Shown: positions 30,205 to 38,645, counted from the first letter of the stretch. The stretch is 64,000 nucleotides of DNA from Devosia sp. Root685 (GCF_001427875.1 NZ_LMHK01000001.1:870871-934870), one strand, 5' to 3'. Program-made: numbers and translations. The notes: generated from the letters alone by a model not told the origin.

Positions 30205-30399
30205 TTAGCGGATCGAAAGCATCATAGACACCAGCCACGAGATGACCTGATCGGCGAGCAGGAAGAACAAGCTCGCGAAGGTCACCAGCACCAGCACCAT
30301 GATGGTCGAGATCACAACTTCGTTCCGGCCCGGCCAAGTGACCTTGGAAACTTCCGAGCGGACCTGCTGAAGAAAGGTGATCGGATTGGTACGGGCCAT
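30205..30399 (-). CDS. secE: Preprotein translocase subunit SecE
   Basis: Short alphaproteobacterial SecE, 64 aa from the ATG at 30399-30397 (MARTNPITFLQQVRSEV). The conserved amphipathic segment VRSEVSKVTWPGRNEV precedes a single transmembrane helix with VISTIMVLVLVTFASLFFLL. It clamps SecY in the inner membrane. A longer in-frame start at 30453 would add 18 unlikely residues. It is first in the secE-nusG transcript, with a candidate promoter at 30468-30496. Confidence 0.95.
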   Translation of the reverse strand: MARTNPITFLQQVRSEVSKVTWPGRNEVVISTIMVLVLVTFASLFFLLADQVISWLVSMMLSIR

Positions 30400-30467
30400 A
30401 GTCGATTCCGGTTGTTTTGGTGCAAAACCAAAGGCCGCGCAGGATTCCCGCACGGCTGGATTGGGGG

Positions 30468-30496
30468 TATCTATTCAATATCGCCCCGAATTGCAA
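30468..30496 (-). promoter_or_regulatory. Candidate promoter of secE-nusG
   Basis: TTGCAA (30496-30491) and TAGATA (30473-30468) are 17 bp apart on the minus strand. The start would fall near 30461, about 60 nt before secE. The -10 resembles those proposed here for rpsL (TAAACA) and tRNA-Trp (TAGACA). Confidence 0.5.
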
Positions 30497-30657
30497 CCGT
30501 CATTAACGGGGCGGAAGGCTTTCGCGGGCACGAGGCAAGCGCGCAACAGGCATAAAGCATAATCGAGAAAAACCTGTGGAAGCCTCTTGCTTCCGAATCA
30601 CGGTTGGATTTGGATTGAATTGCGACCAAACGGTGGCACCGCCGGGGGAGGCATTCC

Positions 30658-30924
30658 GTGTCTTTCGACATTCAGTCTTGCCAGCTTATGCATTTCGGAC
30701 CGCACAAGGCCATTGCCGGACGCATCGTCGGCTCGGTTCGCGTGCGGATCGGCGAGGATTTCCTCGGCACCCATACAAACTACACTTTGGACCTTAAAGT
30801 GAAGGCCGACATTGGCGCCGCCAGTGCCGATGTCATTCGCCATGCGCTCCTCGGTCATGCGGCGCGCCAGCTCAACAAATTGAAACTGCGCCACCAGCAA
30901 CGTATGCCGGTGGCGGCCGAATAG
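30658..30924 (+). CDS. Small conserved-looking protein, unknown function
   Basis: 88 aa from the GTG at 30658, which has a strong GGGGGAG ribosome site 7 bases upstream. I do not recognise the family. The chain starts MSFDIQSCQLMHFGPHKA and is a mixed alpha/beta small protein with no signal peptide or membrane segment. The N-terminal half is beta-like (AGRIVGSVRVRIGEDFLG), and the C-terminal half is helical and basic (VIRHALLGHAARQLNKLKLR). It stands alone between divergent secE and convergent carbonic anhydrase genes. The ribosome site and composition support a real gene. Confidence 0.65.
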   Translation: MSFDIQSCQLMHFGPHKAIAGRIVGSVRVRIGEDFLGTHTNYTLDLKVKADIGAASADVIRHALLGHAARQLNKLKLRHQQRMPVAAE

Positions 30925-30930
30925 GCCAGC

Positions 30931-31632
30931 CTACAACAAGGCCACCTGCCCCGTTTCCAGATCATAACGCGCCCCGACGATGCGCAGGCTTTGGCTTTTC
31001 ACCCGGGCGGCGAGAATCGGTTCGGCAGCCTCGAGTCGGGCCACGGCATTGTGCACATTGGCTGAAATGGCTGCACCCAGCGGGTCGGCTGGCGATTGAG
31101 CCAGGGCCGTTTCGGCAGCAGGGCGGATCGGCTCGATCATCTCGGGCAAATGGCCCGGCAATTCCAAACCATCGCGGACCACCTTGATCGCCGCATCCAC
31201 GGCGCCGCAATTGGAATGGCCCAGAACCATGATCAGCGGCGTTTCGAGGAAATTGATCGCATATTCGAGGCTCGCCAGACCGTCGTCGTTAACGAAATTG
31301 CCGGCAACGCGGACGACGAAGAGGTCACCCGGCCCCTGATCGAAAGCCAGCTCCGGCGCGACACGGGAATCCGCGCAGCTCAAAATGGCCGCAAACGGCC
31401 TCTGGGTGAGCGCACGTGCGGCGCGGCCGGCGGAAAAGTCGGTATGGGTACGTCGCCCGGCGAGGTAGCGGGCATTGCCTTCAACCAGACGCTGCAGGGC
31501 CTCGTCCGGCGAGACGGCCGCCTGTTCCTGAGCAAAGGCCGGCAATGCGCTCGCCGTGAGCGCCGCCAGCCCGCCGAACAGGACAGAGCGGCGCGATGGT
31601 GCGGATTTCTCCCAAACGCAGTTCAAGCACAT
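30931..31632 (-). CDS. Exported beta-class carbonic anhydrase
   Basis: 233 aa from the ATG at 31632-31630, with GGGGGA seven bases upstream; the frame is open to 31758 but that part lacks a good start. Residues 10-35 look like a twin-arginine signal (SAPSRRSVLFGGLAALTASA, then LPAFA). The beta-carbonic anhydrase zinc ligands are present: Cys and Asp in LSCADSRVAPE, and His and Cys in LGHSNCGAVDA. It should hydrate CO2 in the periplasm. It ends 7 bp from the convergent 88-aa gene. Confidence 0.88.
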   Translation of the reverse strand: MCLNCVWEKSAPSRRSVLFGGLAALTASALPAFAQEQAAVSPDEALQRLVEGNARYLAGRRTHTDFSAGRAARALTQRPFAAILSCADSRVAPELAFDQGPGDLFVVRVAGNFVNDDGLASLEYAINFLETPLIMVLGHSNCGAVDAAIKVVRDGLELPGHLPEMIEPIRPAAETALAQSPADPLGAAISANVHNAVARLEAAEPILAARVKSQSLRIVGARYDLETGQVALL

Positions 31633-31703
31633 ATTACATCCCCCAATTTGCCGGGAGCAAATCTGACGCACGGAGATTGCCAAGTGGTGACCGGGCCCAA
31701 ACT

Positions 31704-31726
31704 GTGGGTGAACGCGCATCACCCAC
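31704..31726. promoter_or_regulatory. Perfect palindrome next to the tRNA-Trp promoter
   Basis: GTGGGTGA (31704-31711) and TCACCCAC (31719-31726) form a perfect 8-bp inverted repeat with a 7-base spacer. It touches the -35 box of the tRNA-Trp promoter and lies 72 bp upstream of the divergent carbonic anhydrase gene. Shape and place fit an operator for a dimeric regulator, possibly of carbonic anhydrase. Confidence 0.5.
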
Positions 31727-31755
31727 TTGCACGTCACGCGCTTTGCTATTAGACA
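31727..31755 (+). promoter_or_regulatory. Candidate promoter of tRNA-Trp
   Basis: TTGCAC (31727-31732) and TAGACA (31750-31755) with a 17-bp spacer. Transcription would begin near 31763, a few bases before the mature tRNA at 31769. Confidence 0.6.
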
Positions 31756-31768
31756 CACCCTCGCCTGA

Positions 31769-31844
31769 AGGGGTTTAGCTCAGTTGGTAGAGCATCGGTC
31801 TCCAAAACCGAGGGTCGTGGGTTCGAGTCCCCCAGCCCCTGCCA
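31769..31844 (+). tRNA. tRNA-Trp (anticodon CCA)
   Basis: 76 nt. The acceptor arms AGGGGTT/AGCCCCT pair, the D-arm is TAGCTCAGTTGGTAGAGCA, the anticodon stem TCGGT/ACCGA encloses CTCCAAA with CCA in the middle, the T-loop is TTCGAGT and the 3' CCA is encoded. One T-stem pair is mismatched. In many relatives tRNA-Trp directly precedes secE on the same strand; here it points the other way. Confidence 0.96.
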
Positions 31845-31969
31845 GGCAATAATTTTCCGACATTGTTGGTTTCGTTTTCGCTGGCGGGACGGCTTCGCCT
31901 GCCTTTGGGCTTGCCCCGCGAAGATGGGTCGCACTTGTGCAAGGGGCGCGGCGCGGCGACACTGGGCGC

Positions 31970-32758
31970 ATGTTTATTTTCCCTGCTTTGCTCCGGACCC
32001 TGGCGATTTCGCTGCTGTTCGGCACACTCTCCGCCATCACCCTCCCCCCTGCCCTGGCTGCGCCGAGTTGCGCGACGGAGGAGTTCGAGGGCGCGCGCTA
32101 TACCGTTTGCGATGTCGCTGCGGCCGAGGACATTCGACTATTCTGGGACAATGCGGAGGACGCGCCCTATCGGTCTTTTTCCGCGCTGGCGGATGCGCTG
32201 AAGAGCGAGGGCAAAGAGCTGCGCTTTGCCATGAATGCCGGCATGTACGACAAGAATTTCAGGCCTTTAGGACTCTATGTCGAAGAAGGCCAGCAGAAGG
32301 TGCGCATCAGCACTGCGAACGCGTCCGCAGAAACACAGCCGATGCCTAACTTTCTCAAGAAGCCCAATGGGGTTTTCTTTGTCGATCAGGATGGCAATGC
32401 GGACATTTTGACGACTGAGGACTATCTTGCTGCGGGGCTGGAACCACGGATCGCTACCCAATCGGGGCCGATGCTGGTGATCGATGGGCAATTGCACCCC
32501 ATGTTGATTCCGAACTCGACCGACAAGACGGGGCGCAGCGGCGTTGGGGTTTGCGAGAATGGGATGGTGCGATTTGCCGTCAGCGATGGACGAGTGAATT
32601 TTGACGAATTTGCACGGCTGTTTCGCGACCGGCTCGGGTGCGCCAATGCGCTGTTTCTCGATGGCGGGCGTGGTGTGGGGCTTTATTCGCCGGAGATGGG
32701 CCGCAACGACTTTTCCTGGCATGGCGGCTACGGGCCGATGTTTGGGATTGTCGAGTAG
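31970..32758 (+). CDS. Phosphodiester glycosidase family protein (DUF2233/NAGPA-like)
   Basis: 262 aa from the ATG at 31970, chosen because a Sec signal peptide then begins directly (MFIFPALLRTLAISLLFGTL), cut near APSCA. The mature part matches the NAGPA-like fold: FAMNAGMYDKNFRPLGLYVE near residue 80 and NALFLDGGRGVGLYSPEM near the C-terminus. Members hydrolyse phosphodiester-linked sugars in some bacteria; the substrate here is unknown. It is alone, convergent with the CUT2 permease gene, with a palindromic repeat between them. Confidence 0.8.
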   Translation: MFIFPALLRTLAISLLFGTLSAITLPPALAAPSCATEEFEGARYTVCDVAAAEDIRLFWDNAEDAPYRSFSALADALKSEGKELRFAMNAGMYDKNFRPLGLYVEEGQQKVRISTANASAETQPMPNFLKKPNGVFFVDQDGNADILTTEDYLAAGLEPRIATQSGPMLVIDGQLHPMLIPNSTDKTGRSGVGVCENGMVRFAVSDGRVNFDEFARLFRDRLGCANALFLDGGRGVGLYSPEMGRNDFSWHGGYGPMFGIVE

Positions 32759-32777
32759 ATGAATCATGGTGGCACGA

Positions 32778-32822
32778 CCTCGTGGTTCGAGGCTTCGCTA
32801 CGCTTCGCACCTCACCATGAGG
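32778..32822. repeat. REP-like palindrome between convergent genes
   Basis: An imperfect 45-bp palindrome: CCTCGTGGTTCGAGG at the left and CCTCACCATGAGG at the right, around a TTCGCTACGCTTCGC-type centre. Similar intergenic palindromes are common in Hyphomicrobiales genomes (from memory). It lies between the 3' ends of two convergent genes. Confidence 0.6.
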
Positions 32823-32838
32823 TCTACTGGAACGCGCC

Positions 32839-33801
32839 CTAGCGCCTGCCCTGAGTGACCGAGCTGGCGGCGACGGCGAGGAGGATCAGGGCGCCGACCA
32901 GGACCTGGCGGACGTAGCTGTCAACGCTCATTTGCGTGAGACCATTGTCGAGGACGCCGAGGACGATGACGCCGACGACGGTGGCGAGGATGCGCGGTTC
33001 GCCGTGGCGGCTCATGGTTGTGCCGAGGAAGACGGCGGCGATGGCATTGAGCATGAGGCCGCTGCCCTGCACCGGATTGGCCGAGGCGACGCGGCTCGCA
33101 TACATGAGGCCGCCAGCTGCGGCGGCGAGACCCGTCAGCGAGAAGGCGATGAGGCGCAGGCGTTTTACCGCGATGCCGCTGAGGTGGGCGGCCTCCATAT
33201 TACCGCCGATGGCGTAGAGGCGGCGGCCATAGGTGGTTTGTTCCAGGAGAACCCAGACGGCGAGCACGACAACCACGGCGATGATGGAGAGATTGGGCAG
33301 GCTGATGGCCACGCCGCCCCATTCGCCGAGCGGAATGCCGCCGCGGGCGAAATTGCCGAAATCTTCGGGAATGGCGCGACCGGAAATGGTCTTGCCGCCG
33401 CTGACGACGAAGGCGAGGCCCGAGAACATGGTCATGGTCGCGAGCGTGGCGATGAAGGGCAGAATGCCGACGAGGCTGACCATGACGCCGTTGAAGGCGC
33501 CACCGAGGAGGCCGACGAGCAGCGCCACCGCGACGGAGGCCCAGATCGGCTGACCGGCGGCCATCATCAGCGCCGCGACGATGCCGGCAAGGCTGGCGGC
33601 GGAACCGACCGAGAGGTCAAAATCGCCCATGACCATGACCACGGTCATGCCCGCGGCGACCACCATGAGCATCGAGACTTGCTGGGTGATGTTGAGCCAA
33701 TTTTTTGCGGTCGGGAACGTGCCCGGCAGCATGGCGGAGAAAAAGACCAAAATAGCGACAAAGCCGATGAGCGTACCGTAGCGGCGAATGAAGAGCTGCA
33801 T
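32839..33801 (-). CDS. CUT2 sugar ABC transporter permease (RbsC-like)
   Basis: 320 aa inner-membrane permease with about 8-10 hydrophobic segments. The signature region GDFDLSVGSAASLAGIVAAL appears near residue 60, and YAIGGNMEAAHLSGIAVKRL near 190. It begins 2 bp after the ATPase stop and is last in the binding protein-ATPase-permease operon. Confidence 0.88.
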   Translation of the reverse strand: MQLFIRRYGTLIGFVAILVFFSAMLPGTFPTAKNWLNITQQVSMLMVVAAGMTVVMVMGDFDLSVGSAASLAGIVAALMMAAGQPIWASVAVALLVGLLGGAFNGVMVSLVGILPFIATLATMTMFSGLAFVVSGGKTISGRAIPEDFGNFARGGIPLGEWGGVAISLPNLSIIAVVVVLAVWVLLEQTTYGRRLYAIGGNMEAAHLSGIAVKRLRLIAFSLTGLAAAAGGLMYASRVASANPVQGSGLMLNAIAAVFLGTTMSRHGEPRILATVVGVIVLGVLDNGLTQMSVDSYVRQVLVGALILLAVAASSVTQGRR

Positions 33802-33803
33802 GT

Positions 33804-35324
33804 TCAGGCAACCATGCCGGTGGGCCGGCCGTAACAGAGATTGATGAGATCGTCTTCGCGCAGACCTGCGGCGTCGACAACGGTGGTGATTTCGCCCTGG
33901 CGCATGACCGCGATGCGGGTGCTGATACCGATCAGTTCGGGGAGATCGGAGGAGACGAGGATAACGGCGGCCCCCCCAGCGGTGAGTTCACGGACGATGG
34001 AATAGATGTCGAATTTGGCGCCGACATCGACGCCGCGGGTGGGTTCTTCGAGGAGCAGCAGGCGCGGATTGCCGGCGACGGCCTTGGCAAAGACAACCTT
34101 TTGCTGATTGCCGCCGCTGAGTTCGAGGACGTCCTGCTGTGGTCCCACGACCTTGAGGCGCATATTGGCGCCGAGTTCGGCGGCGAAGCGTTTTTCGCGG
34201 TTGGGTGTGAGCCAGATGCCAGCGCGGCTCTGGCGCGTCAAATGGGCCAGCGTGATGTTTTCGAAAATGGGCCGGCGCATGACGAGGCCTTCGGCGCGGC
34301 GCTCGCGGGGCACGTAGGCGACGCCGCTTTGCCAGGCGGCGGCGGGCGAGGATGGGGTATAGGGCGCGCCGGCCAAGGTCATGGTGCCGGCGGTCAGCTT
34401 GGCGTCACCAAAGATGGCGCGGATCAATTCGCTTTGCCCTGAGCCGGAGAGGCCGGCGATCCCCAGCACTTCGCCTTCGCGTAACGAAAGGCTGACCGGC
34501 TTGAGGCCTGGTGTCGCCAATCCGGATGCGGCAAAGACCGTGGCCTCGCGCGGTTGGGACTGCGGCTTGGGATAGGCTTCTTCGACCTTGCGGCCGATCA
34601 TCATCGAAACCAGATCGTCGTGGGTGATATCGGCCATGGAGCCGCTGTCGATGGAGCGGCCATCGCGGAGGACCGTCGCCTTGTCACAAAGGGCCATGAT
34701 CTCGTCGAGACGATGGGACACGTAGAGCACGGAACTGCCGGAGGCGCGGATTTCGCGCAGCACGCGGAAGAGGCGCTCGCTTTCGTCGCGGGTAAGCGCG
34801 GCGGTGGGCTCGTCCATGACGTAGAGTTTTGCATCATCGAGCAGCGCGGCGGAGATGCGGACCAGCATCTGGTCGCCGAGGCTGAGGGTGCCGAGATTTT
34901 GGCTGGGGTTTATGTGGTCGATGCCGAGGCGATCGAGGGCCCGCTGGGCTTCGCGGTTGAGCTTGACCCAATCGACGAAGAGACCGGCACGGCGGGGGTA
35001 GCGGCGGCCCATGAAGATGTTTTCCGCCACCGACAGGGTCGGAACGACGTTGAATTCCTGATGGATGAATCGGAGGCCGAGACGATAGGCGGCTTTGGTC
35101 GAGTCTATGCTGACGCGTTCGCCGTTGACGGCGATTTCGGCTGTGTCGGGCGCAACGACGCCGGCCAGGATTTTGATCAGTGTCGATTTGCCCGCGCCGT
35201 TCTCGCCCATCAGCGCATGGATTTCGCCCGGCGCCACAACGAGGCTGGCCCCGGACAGCGCCGGAACACCAGCATAGGCCTTGGTGACAGATGTGGCGGA
35301 GAGAAGCGGAACGGGAGGGGCCAT
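33804..35324 (-). CDS. CUT2 sugar ABC transporter, double ATPase (RbsA-like)
   Basis: 506 aa from the ATG at 35324-35322, with GGGGAGGGG six bases upstream. Two ATPase domains are seen. The N-terminal one has Walker A GENGAGKST near residue 45 and an unusual signature LSLGDQMLVRISAAL. The C-terminal one lacks a normal Walker A but has LSGGNQQKVVFAKAV and LLLEEPTRGVDVG, as typical of RbsA/XylG/AraG. It pairs with the permease downstream. Confidence 0.9.
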   Translation of the reverse strand: MAPPVPLLSATSVTKAYAGVPALSGASLVVAPGEIHALMGENGAGKSTLIKILAGVVAPDTAEIAVNGERVSIDSTKAAYRLGLRFIHQEFNVVPTLSVAENIFMGRRYPRRAGLFVDWVKLNREAQRALDRLGIDHINPSQNLGTLSLGDQMLVRISAALLDDAKLYVMDEPTAALTRDESERLFRVLREIRASGSSVLYVSHRLDEIMALCDKATVLRDGRSIDSGSMADITHDDLVSMMIGRKVEEAYPKPQSQPREATVFAASGLATPGLKPVSLSLREGEVLGIAGLSGSGQSELIRAIFGDAKLTAGTMTLAGAPYTPSSPAAAWQSGVAYVPRERRAEGLVMRRPIFENITLAHLTRQSRAGIWLTPNREKRFAAELGANMRLKVVGPQQDVLELSGGNQQKVVFAKAVAGNPRLLLLEEPTRGVDVGAKFDIYSIVRELTAGGAAVILVSSDLPELIGISTRIAVMRQGEITTVVDAAGLREDDLINLCYGRPTGMVA

Positions 35325-35365
35325 GATTGGCCCCTCCCCTAAACTGTTTTCAGACAAGACGCCAA

Positions 35366-36298
35366 CTACTCAGCGGCGTTGGCAGCGGTGATGAGCTTGG
35401 TCGGCACATAGGTCACCGACTGGAGGATTTCCTCGCCGGCCAGCACGCGGGCCACGGCTTCGGCCGTCGTCGCGCCAATGCCGGCAAAGTCCTGAGCGAC
35501 CGAGGCTTCGAAATTGCCGCCGGCGGCGATGGCCTCGCGGGCCTGGGGATTGGCGTCGATGCCGGTGACGACGATGCCTTCGCCCGAACGGCCGGCGTCT
35601 TCAATGGCCTGCAGGGCGCCGAGCGCGGGCTGATCCCATGCCGCCCAGACGGCTTTGATGCTGCCGGGCTCGGGATTGGCAGCGAGGATCGCTTCCATCT
35701 TGGCGCGGCTATCGGCAATGCCGCCATCGGACACGTCGGGTGTCACGCGGTCGAGCACCTTGATATCGGGATAATTGCTGAAGACGGCATCTGCGATGAC
35801 CCCGCGCACCTGCACCGGCGGGAATGCATCGAAGACGAAGAGCACGACATTGCCTTCGCCCTTGATACGATCGGCCACATAAGTGGAAGTTTCGGCGGCC
35901 ATGGCATAGCCATTGGACGTGACATTGGTAACGAGCAGCGGATCGGCGCCGGCGTCCATGCCGAAAACCGGAATGCCGGCATCCTTGGCGGCCTGGAGGC
36001 CGGCGGTTACCTGGGTGGGATCGACATTGATGACGATGGCATCGACATTCTGGACCACCAGGTCTTCGATGCGGCTGATGACGGCGGCGACGTCGCCGGC
36101 CGTGTCGATGACATTGACGTCCCAATCGTTCTCGGCGGCGACGGCCTCGAAAGCTTCGACGTAAAACTGGGTGCCCGGCTGCGCCATATAGGGCGTTACG
36201 ATGGCCACCTTGGCTTGAGCCAGCGCGGCGCCCGTGCCCATGGCGGTGGTTGCGAGAAGAATGCCGGCAAATGCCAGGGCCGATTTATTGAGCGACAC
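35366..36298 (-). CDS. CUT2 sugar ABC transporter periplasmic binding protein
   Basis: 310 aa with a signal peptide cut near residue 28 (GTGAALAQA). The mature protein is a RbsB-type fold: VAIVTPYMAQPGTQFYVEAF at the start and VDAIVINVDPTQVTAGLQAA around residue 90. It is first in the operon, 41 bp before the ATPase. The divergent FGGY kinase gene suggests that the imported substrate is a pentose, pentulose or polyol. Confidence 0.88.
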   Translation of the reverse strand: MSLNKSALAFAGILLATTAMGTGAALAQAKVAIVTPYMAQPGTQFYVEAFEAVAAENDWDVNVIDTAGDVAAVISRIEDLVVQNVDAIVINVDPTQVTAGLQAAKDAGIPVFGMDAGADPLLVTNVTSNGYAMAAETSTYVADRIKGEGNVVLFVFDAFPPVQVRGVIADAVFSNYPDIKVLDRVTPDVSDGGIADSRAKMEAILAANPEPGSIKAVWAAWDQPALGALQAIEDAGRSGEGIVVTGIDANPQAREAIAAGGNFEASVAQDFAGIGATTAEAVARVLAGEEILQSVTYVPTKLITAANAAE

Positions 36299-36349
36299 GA
36301 AAGAGCCCTCCTGCTATCCCCGCCGGCGGGACAGCTGGCGGTTGTTTTC

Positions 36350-36364
36350 CTTGTGCTTCAAGGC
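36350..36364. promoter_or_regulatory. Inverted repeat between transporter and kinase
   Basis: CCTTG-N5-CAAGG (36350-36364) stands between the divergent binding-protein and kinase genes, 36 bp before the kinase GTG. A TATAAG just beyond it (36368-36373) could be a -10. It is a plausible shared operator; no regulator gene is adjacent. Confidence 0.35.
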
Positions 36365-36414
36365 ACTATAAGGGGCGCCTGCCGGACAGCAAGCGGGATT
36401 TGGGGAGAACGGGC

Positions 36415-37866
36415 GTGGATTTCTGCCTGATCGGAATCGATGTCGGAACCACGGCAACCAAGGCGACGCTGATCGATGGCACGGGCGCGCAGATCGCCAA
36501 TTTTGTCCGGCCGCACGCAACCCAGCGTGCTGCCCCAGGCATGGCCGAACAGGCGCCGCAGGACTGGATGGATGGCGCGCTCGGCGCGCTGGAACAGTTT
36601 TCGCAAGTGGTCGATCCGTCGCGGGTGATCGGGATCGGGCTGACCTCGCAGGTCAATTCGCATGTTTTCGTCGATGCGCGCGGCGACGCGGTGCGGCCGG
36701 GGATTACCTGGCAGGACACGCGTGCGGCCGAAGATGCGGCAAAACTCGACCGGCAGGTGACGGCTGAGCAGAAGACGGCCTGGTTCGGCGGGCCTGTGCC
36801 GATCGACGCCAGCCACGCGCTTTCGCGCATGGCGTTTGTGGCGCGCACCGAACCGCAGAACTGGGGAGCCACGCGGCATGTCTTGCTGCCCAAGGATTTT
36901 GTGGTGTTGAAGCTTACCGGGGCAATCGCGAGCGATCCTGTGGCGGCGGTTGGACTGGTCAGTAGCGATGGTCGCTATGTTGCTGAATTGCTGGATCTGG
37001 TTCCGGGGGCCGCAGCGAAGTTGCCACCGCTCTATCTTTTCCATCACATCGCTGGTCGCGTCGCCGCTGGGCTGCCGTTTGCCGGGGTGCCGGTGACGGT
37101 GGGCGCCATGGATGCGTGGGCGGGTATGTTCGGCTGCGGCGTCGTTTCGGATGGCGATGCGATGTATCAGTCGGGGACAAGCGAAATTCCCGGCGTGGTA
37201 TCGAGCAAGGTGGTGCCGACGCCCGGCGTGATCCTGTTCCCGCCATACGAGGGTATCCGCATGCACGCGGCGCCAACCCAATCGGGTGGCGCTGCGCTGA
37301 CATGGCTATCGACGCTCTTGGGACGCAGCCCTGCCGAGCTTTCCGCACTGGCCGAAACCTGCGAGCCAAGCACCGGTCTGCCCCTATTCCTGCCGCACCT
37401 TGCGGGCGAACGCGCTCCGATCTGGGATAGCGCATCGCGCGGCACATTTGCGCGTCTCGATGCCAGCGCCGGGCCGGCGCAGCTTACGCGCTCGGTTATG
37501 GAGGGCGTCGCCTTTTCCGTGCGCTGGGCTTTTGAGGCGCTCAGCCATTCGGCCGGCACGCGAATCGACGTGGCCAATATTGGCGGGGGCGGTTCGCGCT
37601 CGGATGTCTGGTGCCAGATCCGCGCCGATGTGCTGGGCATGAGCCTGCAACGCACCGCCGTGCCCGATGCCGCCGCGCTGGGCGCCGCCATTCTGGCGGG
37701 CGTCGGTAGCGGCGCTTTCGACGCGCTGGCTCCGGCCGTGCGGCAACTGGTACGGTTCGAGCGGACATTTGAGCCAGATAACGGGCAAGCCTCGCTTTAT
37801 GCCGAGCGCTTCGAGCATTTCCGCGCGCTTTATGAGACGCTGAAGCCCTTCAACGCGCGTTTTTAG
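36415..37866 (+). CDS. FGGY-family carbohydrate kinase (xylulokinase-like)
   Basis: 483 aa from the GTG at 36415, with GGGGAG seven bases upstream; a TTG at 36400 is less likely. The N-terminal FGGY domain has the ATPase phosphate-1 motif LIGIDVGTTATKATLIDG, then GLTSQVNSHVFVDARG and PGITWQDTRAAED. The C-terminal domain has GGGGSRSDVWCQIRADVLG and PDAAALGAAILAG. It would phosphorylate the sugar brought in by the divergent transporter. Xylulose is a guess; other pentuloses or polyols are possible. Confidence 0.85.
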   Translation: MDFCLIGIDVGTTATKATLIDGTGAQIANFVRPHATQRAAPGMAEQAPQDWMDGALGALEQFSQVVDPSRVIGIGLTSQVNSHVFVDARGDAVRPGITWQDTRAAEDAAKLDRQVTAEQKTAWFGGPVPIDASHALSRMAFVARTEPQNWGATRHVLLPKDFVVLKLTGAIASDPVAAVGLVSSDGRYVAELLDLVPGAAAKLPPLYLFHHIAGRVAAGLPFAGVPVTVGAMDAWAGMFGCGVVSDGDAMYQSGTSEIPGVVSSKVVPTPGVILFPPYEGIRMHAAPTQSGGAALTWLSTLLGRSPAELSALAETCEPSTGLPLFLPHLAGERAPIWDSASRGTFARLDASAGPAQLTRSVMEGVAFSVRWAFEALSHSAGTRIDVANIGGGGSRSDVWCQIRADVLGMSLQRTAVPDAAALGAAILAGVGSGAFDALAPAVRQLVRFERTFEPDNGQASLYAERFEHFRALYETLKPFNARF

Positions 37867-37953
37867 AAATAAGGCCTGTCGAAACGGAATTCTCTCGTTC
37901 GTTGCCATGGTGAAGGGCTCGTGCCCTACTGAGCAACTTGAGAGGAGACCAAA

Positions 37954-38346
37954 ATGATCGATCGCCTGAATAGTCTTGCCCCTGCCGTGCTCGGCATATT
38001 GCGGATCGTAACTGGCCTGTTGTTCGTGCATTTCGGCCTGCAGAAGCTTTTCAACTTCCCCGTACCCTACCCCATGCCGCTCGATGCACTGACGACCACG
38101 GCGGGCGTGCTGGAACTGGTTGGCGGCGCATTGGTGCTGGTCGGCTTTCTCACGCGTCCGGCAGCCTTCATTCTCTCGGGCATGATGGCCGTGGGCTATT
38201 GGATCGGGCATTTCCCCATGGGTTTCTTCCCAGCCCAAAACATGGGCACGGGCGCGATCCTGTTCTGCTTCATCTATCTTTATCTGGTCTTTGCCGGGCC
38301 AGGCGCCTGGAGCGTGGACGGCCAGCGCAATCTGCCGTGGCGTTGA
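37954..38346 (+). CDS. DoxX family membrane protein
   Basis: 130 aa with four predicted membrane helices. The start ILRIVTGLLFVHFGLQKLF is typical of DoxX/YphA-like proteins, followed by GVLELVGGALVLVGFLTRPA. The ribosome site AGAGGAG lies 7 bases before the ATG. The function of this family is poorly defined; members have been linked to redox or stress responses. It is 87 bp after the kinase and may form a separate unit. Confidence 0.85.
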   Translation: MIDRLNSLAPAVLGILRIVTGLLFVHFGLQKLFNFPVPYPMPLDALTTTAGVLELVGGALVLVGFLTRPAAFILSGMMAVGYWIGHFPMGFFPAQNMGTGAILFCFIYLYLVFAGPGAWSVDGQRNLPWR

Positions 38347-38372
38347 CTTTGCGCCCTTGACCGCCCCATCCG

Positions 38373-38398
38373 AGAAGCATTGGTCGGCCGATGCTTCT
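38373..38398 (+). terminator. Hairpin after doxX-like gene
   Basis: AGAAGCAT (38373-38380) pairs with ATGCTTCT (38391-38398) around a 10-base loop, 27 bp after the stop. No T tract follows, so it is only a possible terminator. Confidence 0.35.
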
Positions 38399-38465
38399 TA
38401 TCGAATCCAGAAAATGCTCAACCAGAAATGATTGGCCAAAATAGCTGCATGATCTTGGAATGTGC

Positions 38466-38482
38466 GGGGCCCCTTGGGGCCC
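38466..38482. repeat. GC-rich inverted repeat after tRNA-Tyr
   Basis: GGGGCCCC TT GGGGCCC just 3' of the tRNA-Tyr CCA end on the minus strand. It can form a very stable stem and may end or stop degradation of the tRNA precursor; no T tract follows. Confidence 0.4.
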
Positions 38483-38484
38483 GG

Positions 38485-38569
38485 TGGTGGAGGGGACTGG
38501 ATTCGAACCAGTGTACGCTAAGCGGTCAGATTTACAGTCTGATGGATTTAACCACTCTCCCACCCCTCC
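38485..38569 (-). tRNA. tRNA-Tyr (anticodon GTA)
   Basis: 85 nt class II tRNA. The acceptor arm GGAGGGG/CCCCTCC pairs, the anticodon loop in CAGACTGTAAATCTG contains GTA, a long variable arm with CGCTTAGCG follows, then the T-loop TTCGAAT and an encoded CCA. A promoter with a perfect -35 is at 38617-38645. Confidence 0.97.
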
Positions 38570-38616
38570 ACATTCTCGGGCGAGACAACGAAGCGCTAGG
38601 CGTTTCGTCGGGGCGG

Positions 38617-38645
38617 TTTATCGTTGGCTGTCGCAAAGGTGTCAA
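38617..38645 (-). promoter_or_regulatory. Promoter of tRNA-Tyr
   Basis: TTGACA (38645-38640) and GATAAA (38622-38617) with a 17-bp spacer on the minus strand, about 40 bp before the tRNA 5' end. This is the best sigma70 match in the window. Confidence 0.7.

Noticed and set aside
32932..33834. A 300-codon plus-strand frame opposite the RbsC-like permease
   Set aside because: Same antisense effect, no start signal, highly biased composition.
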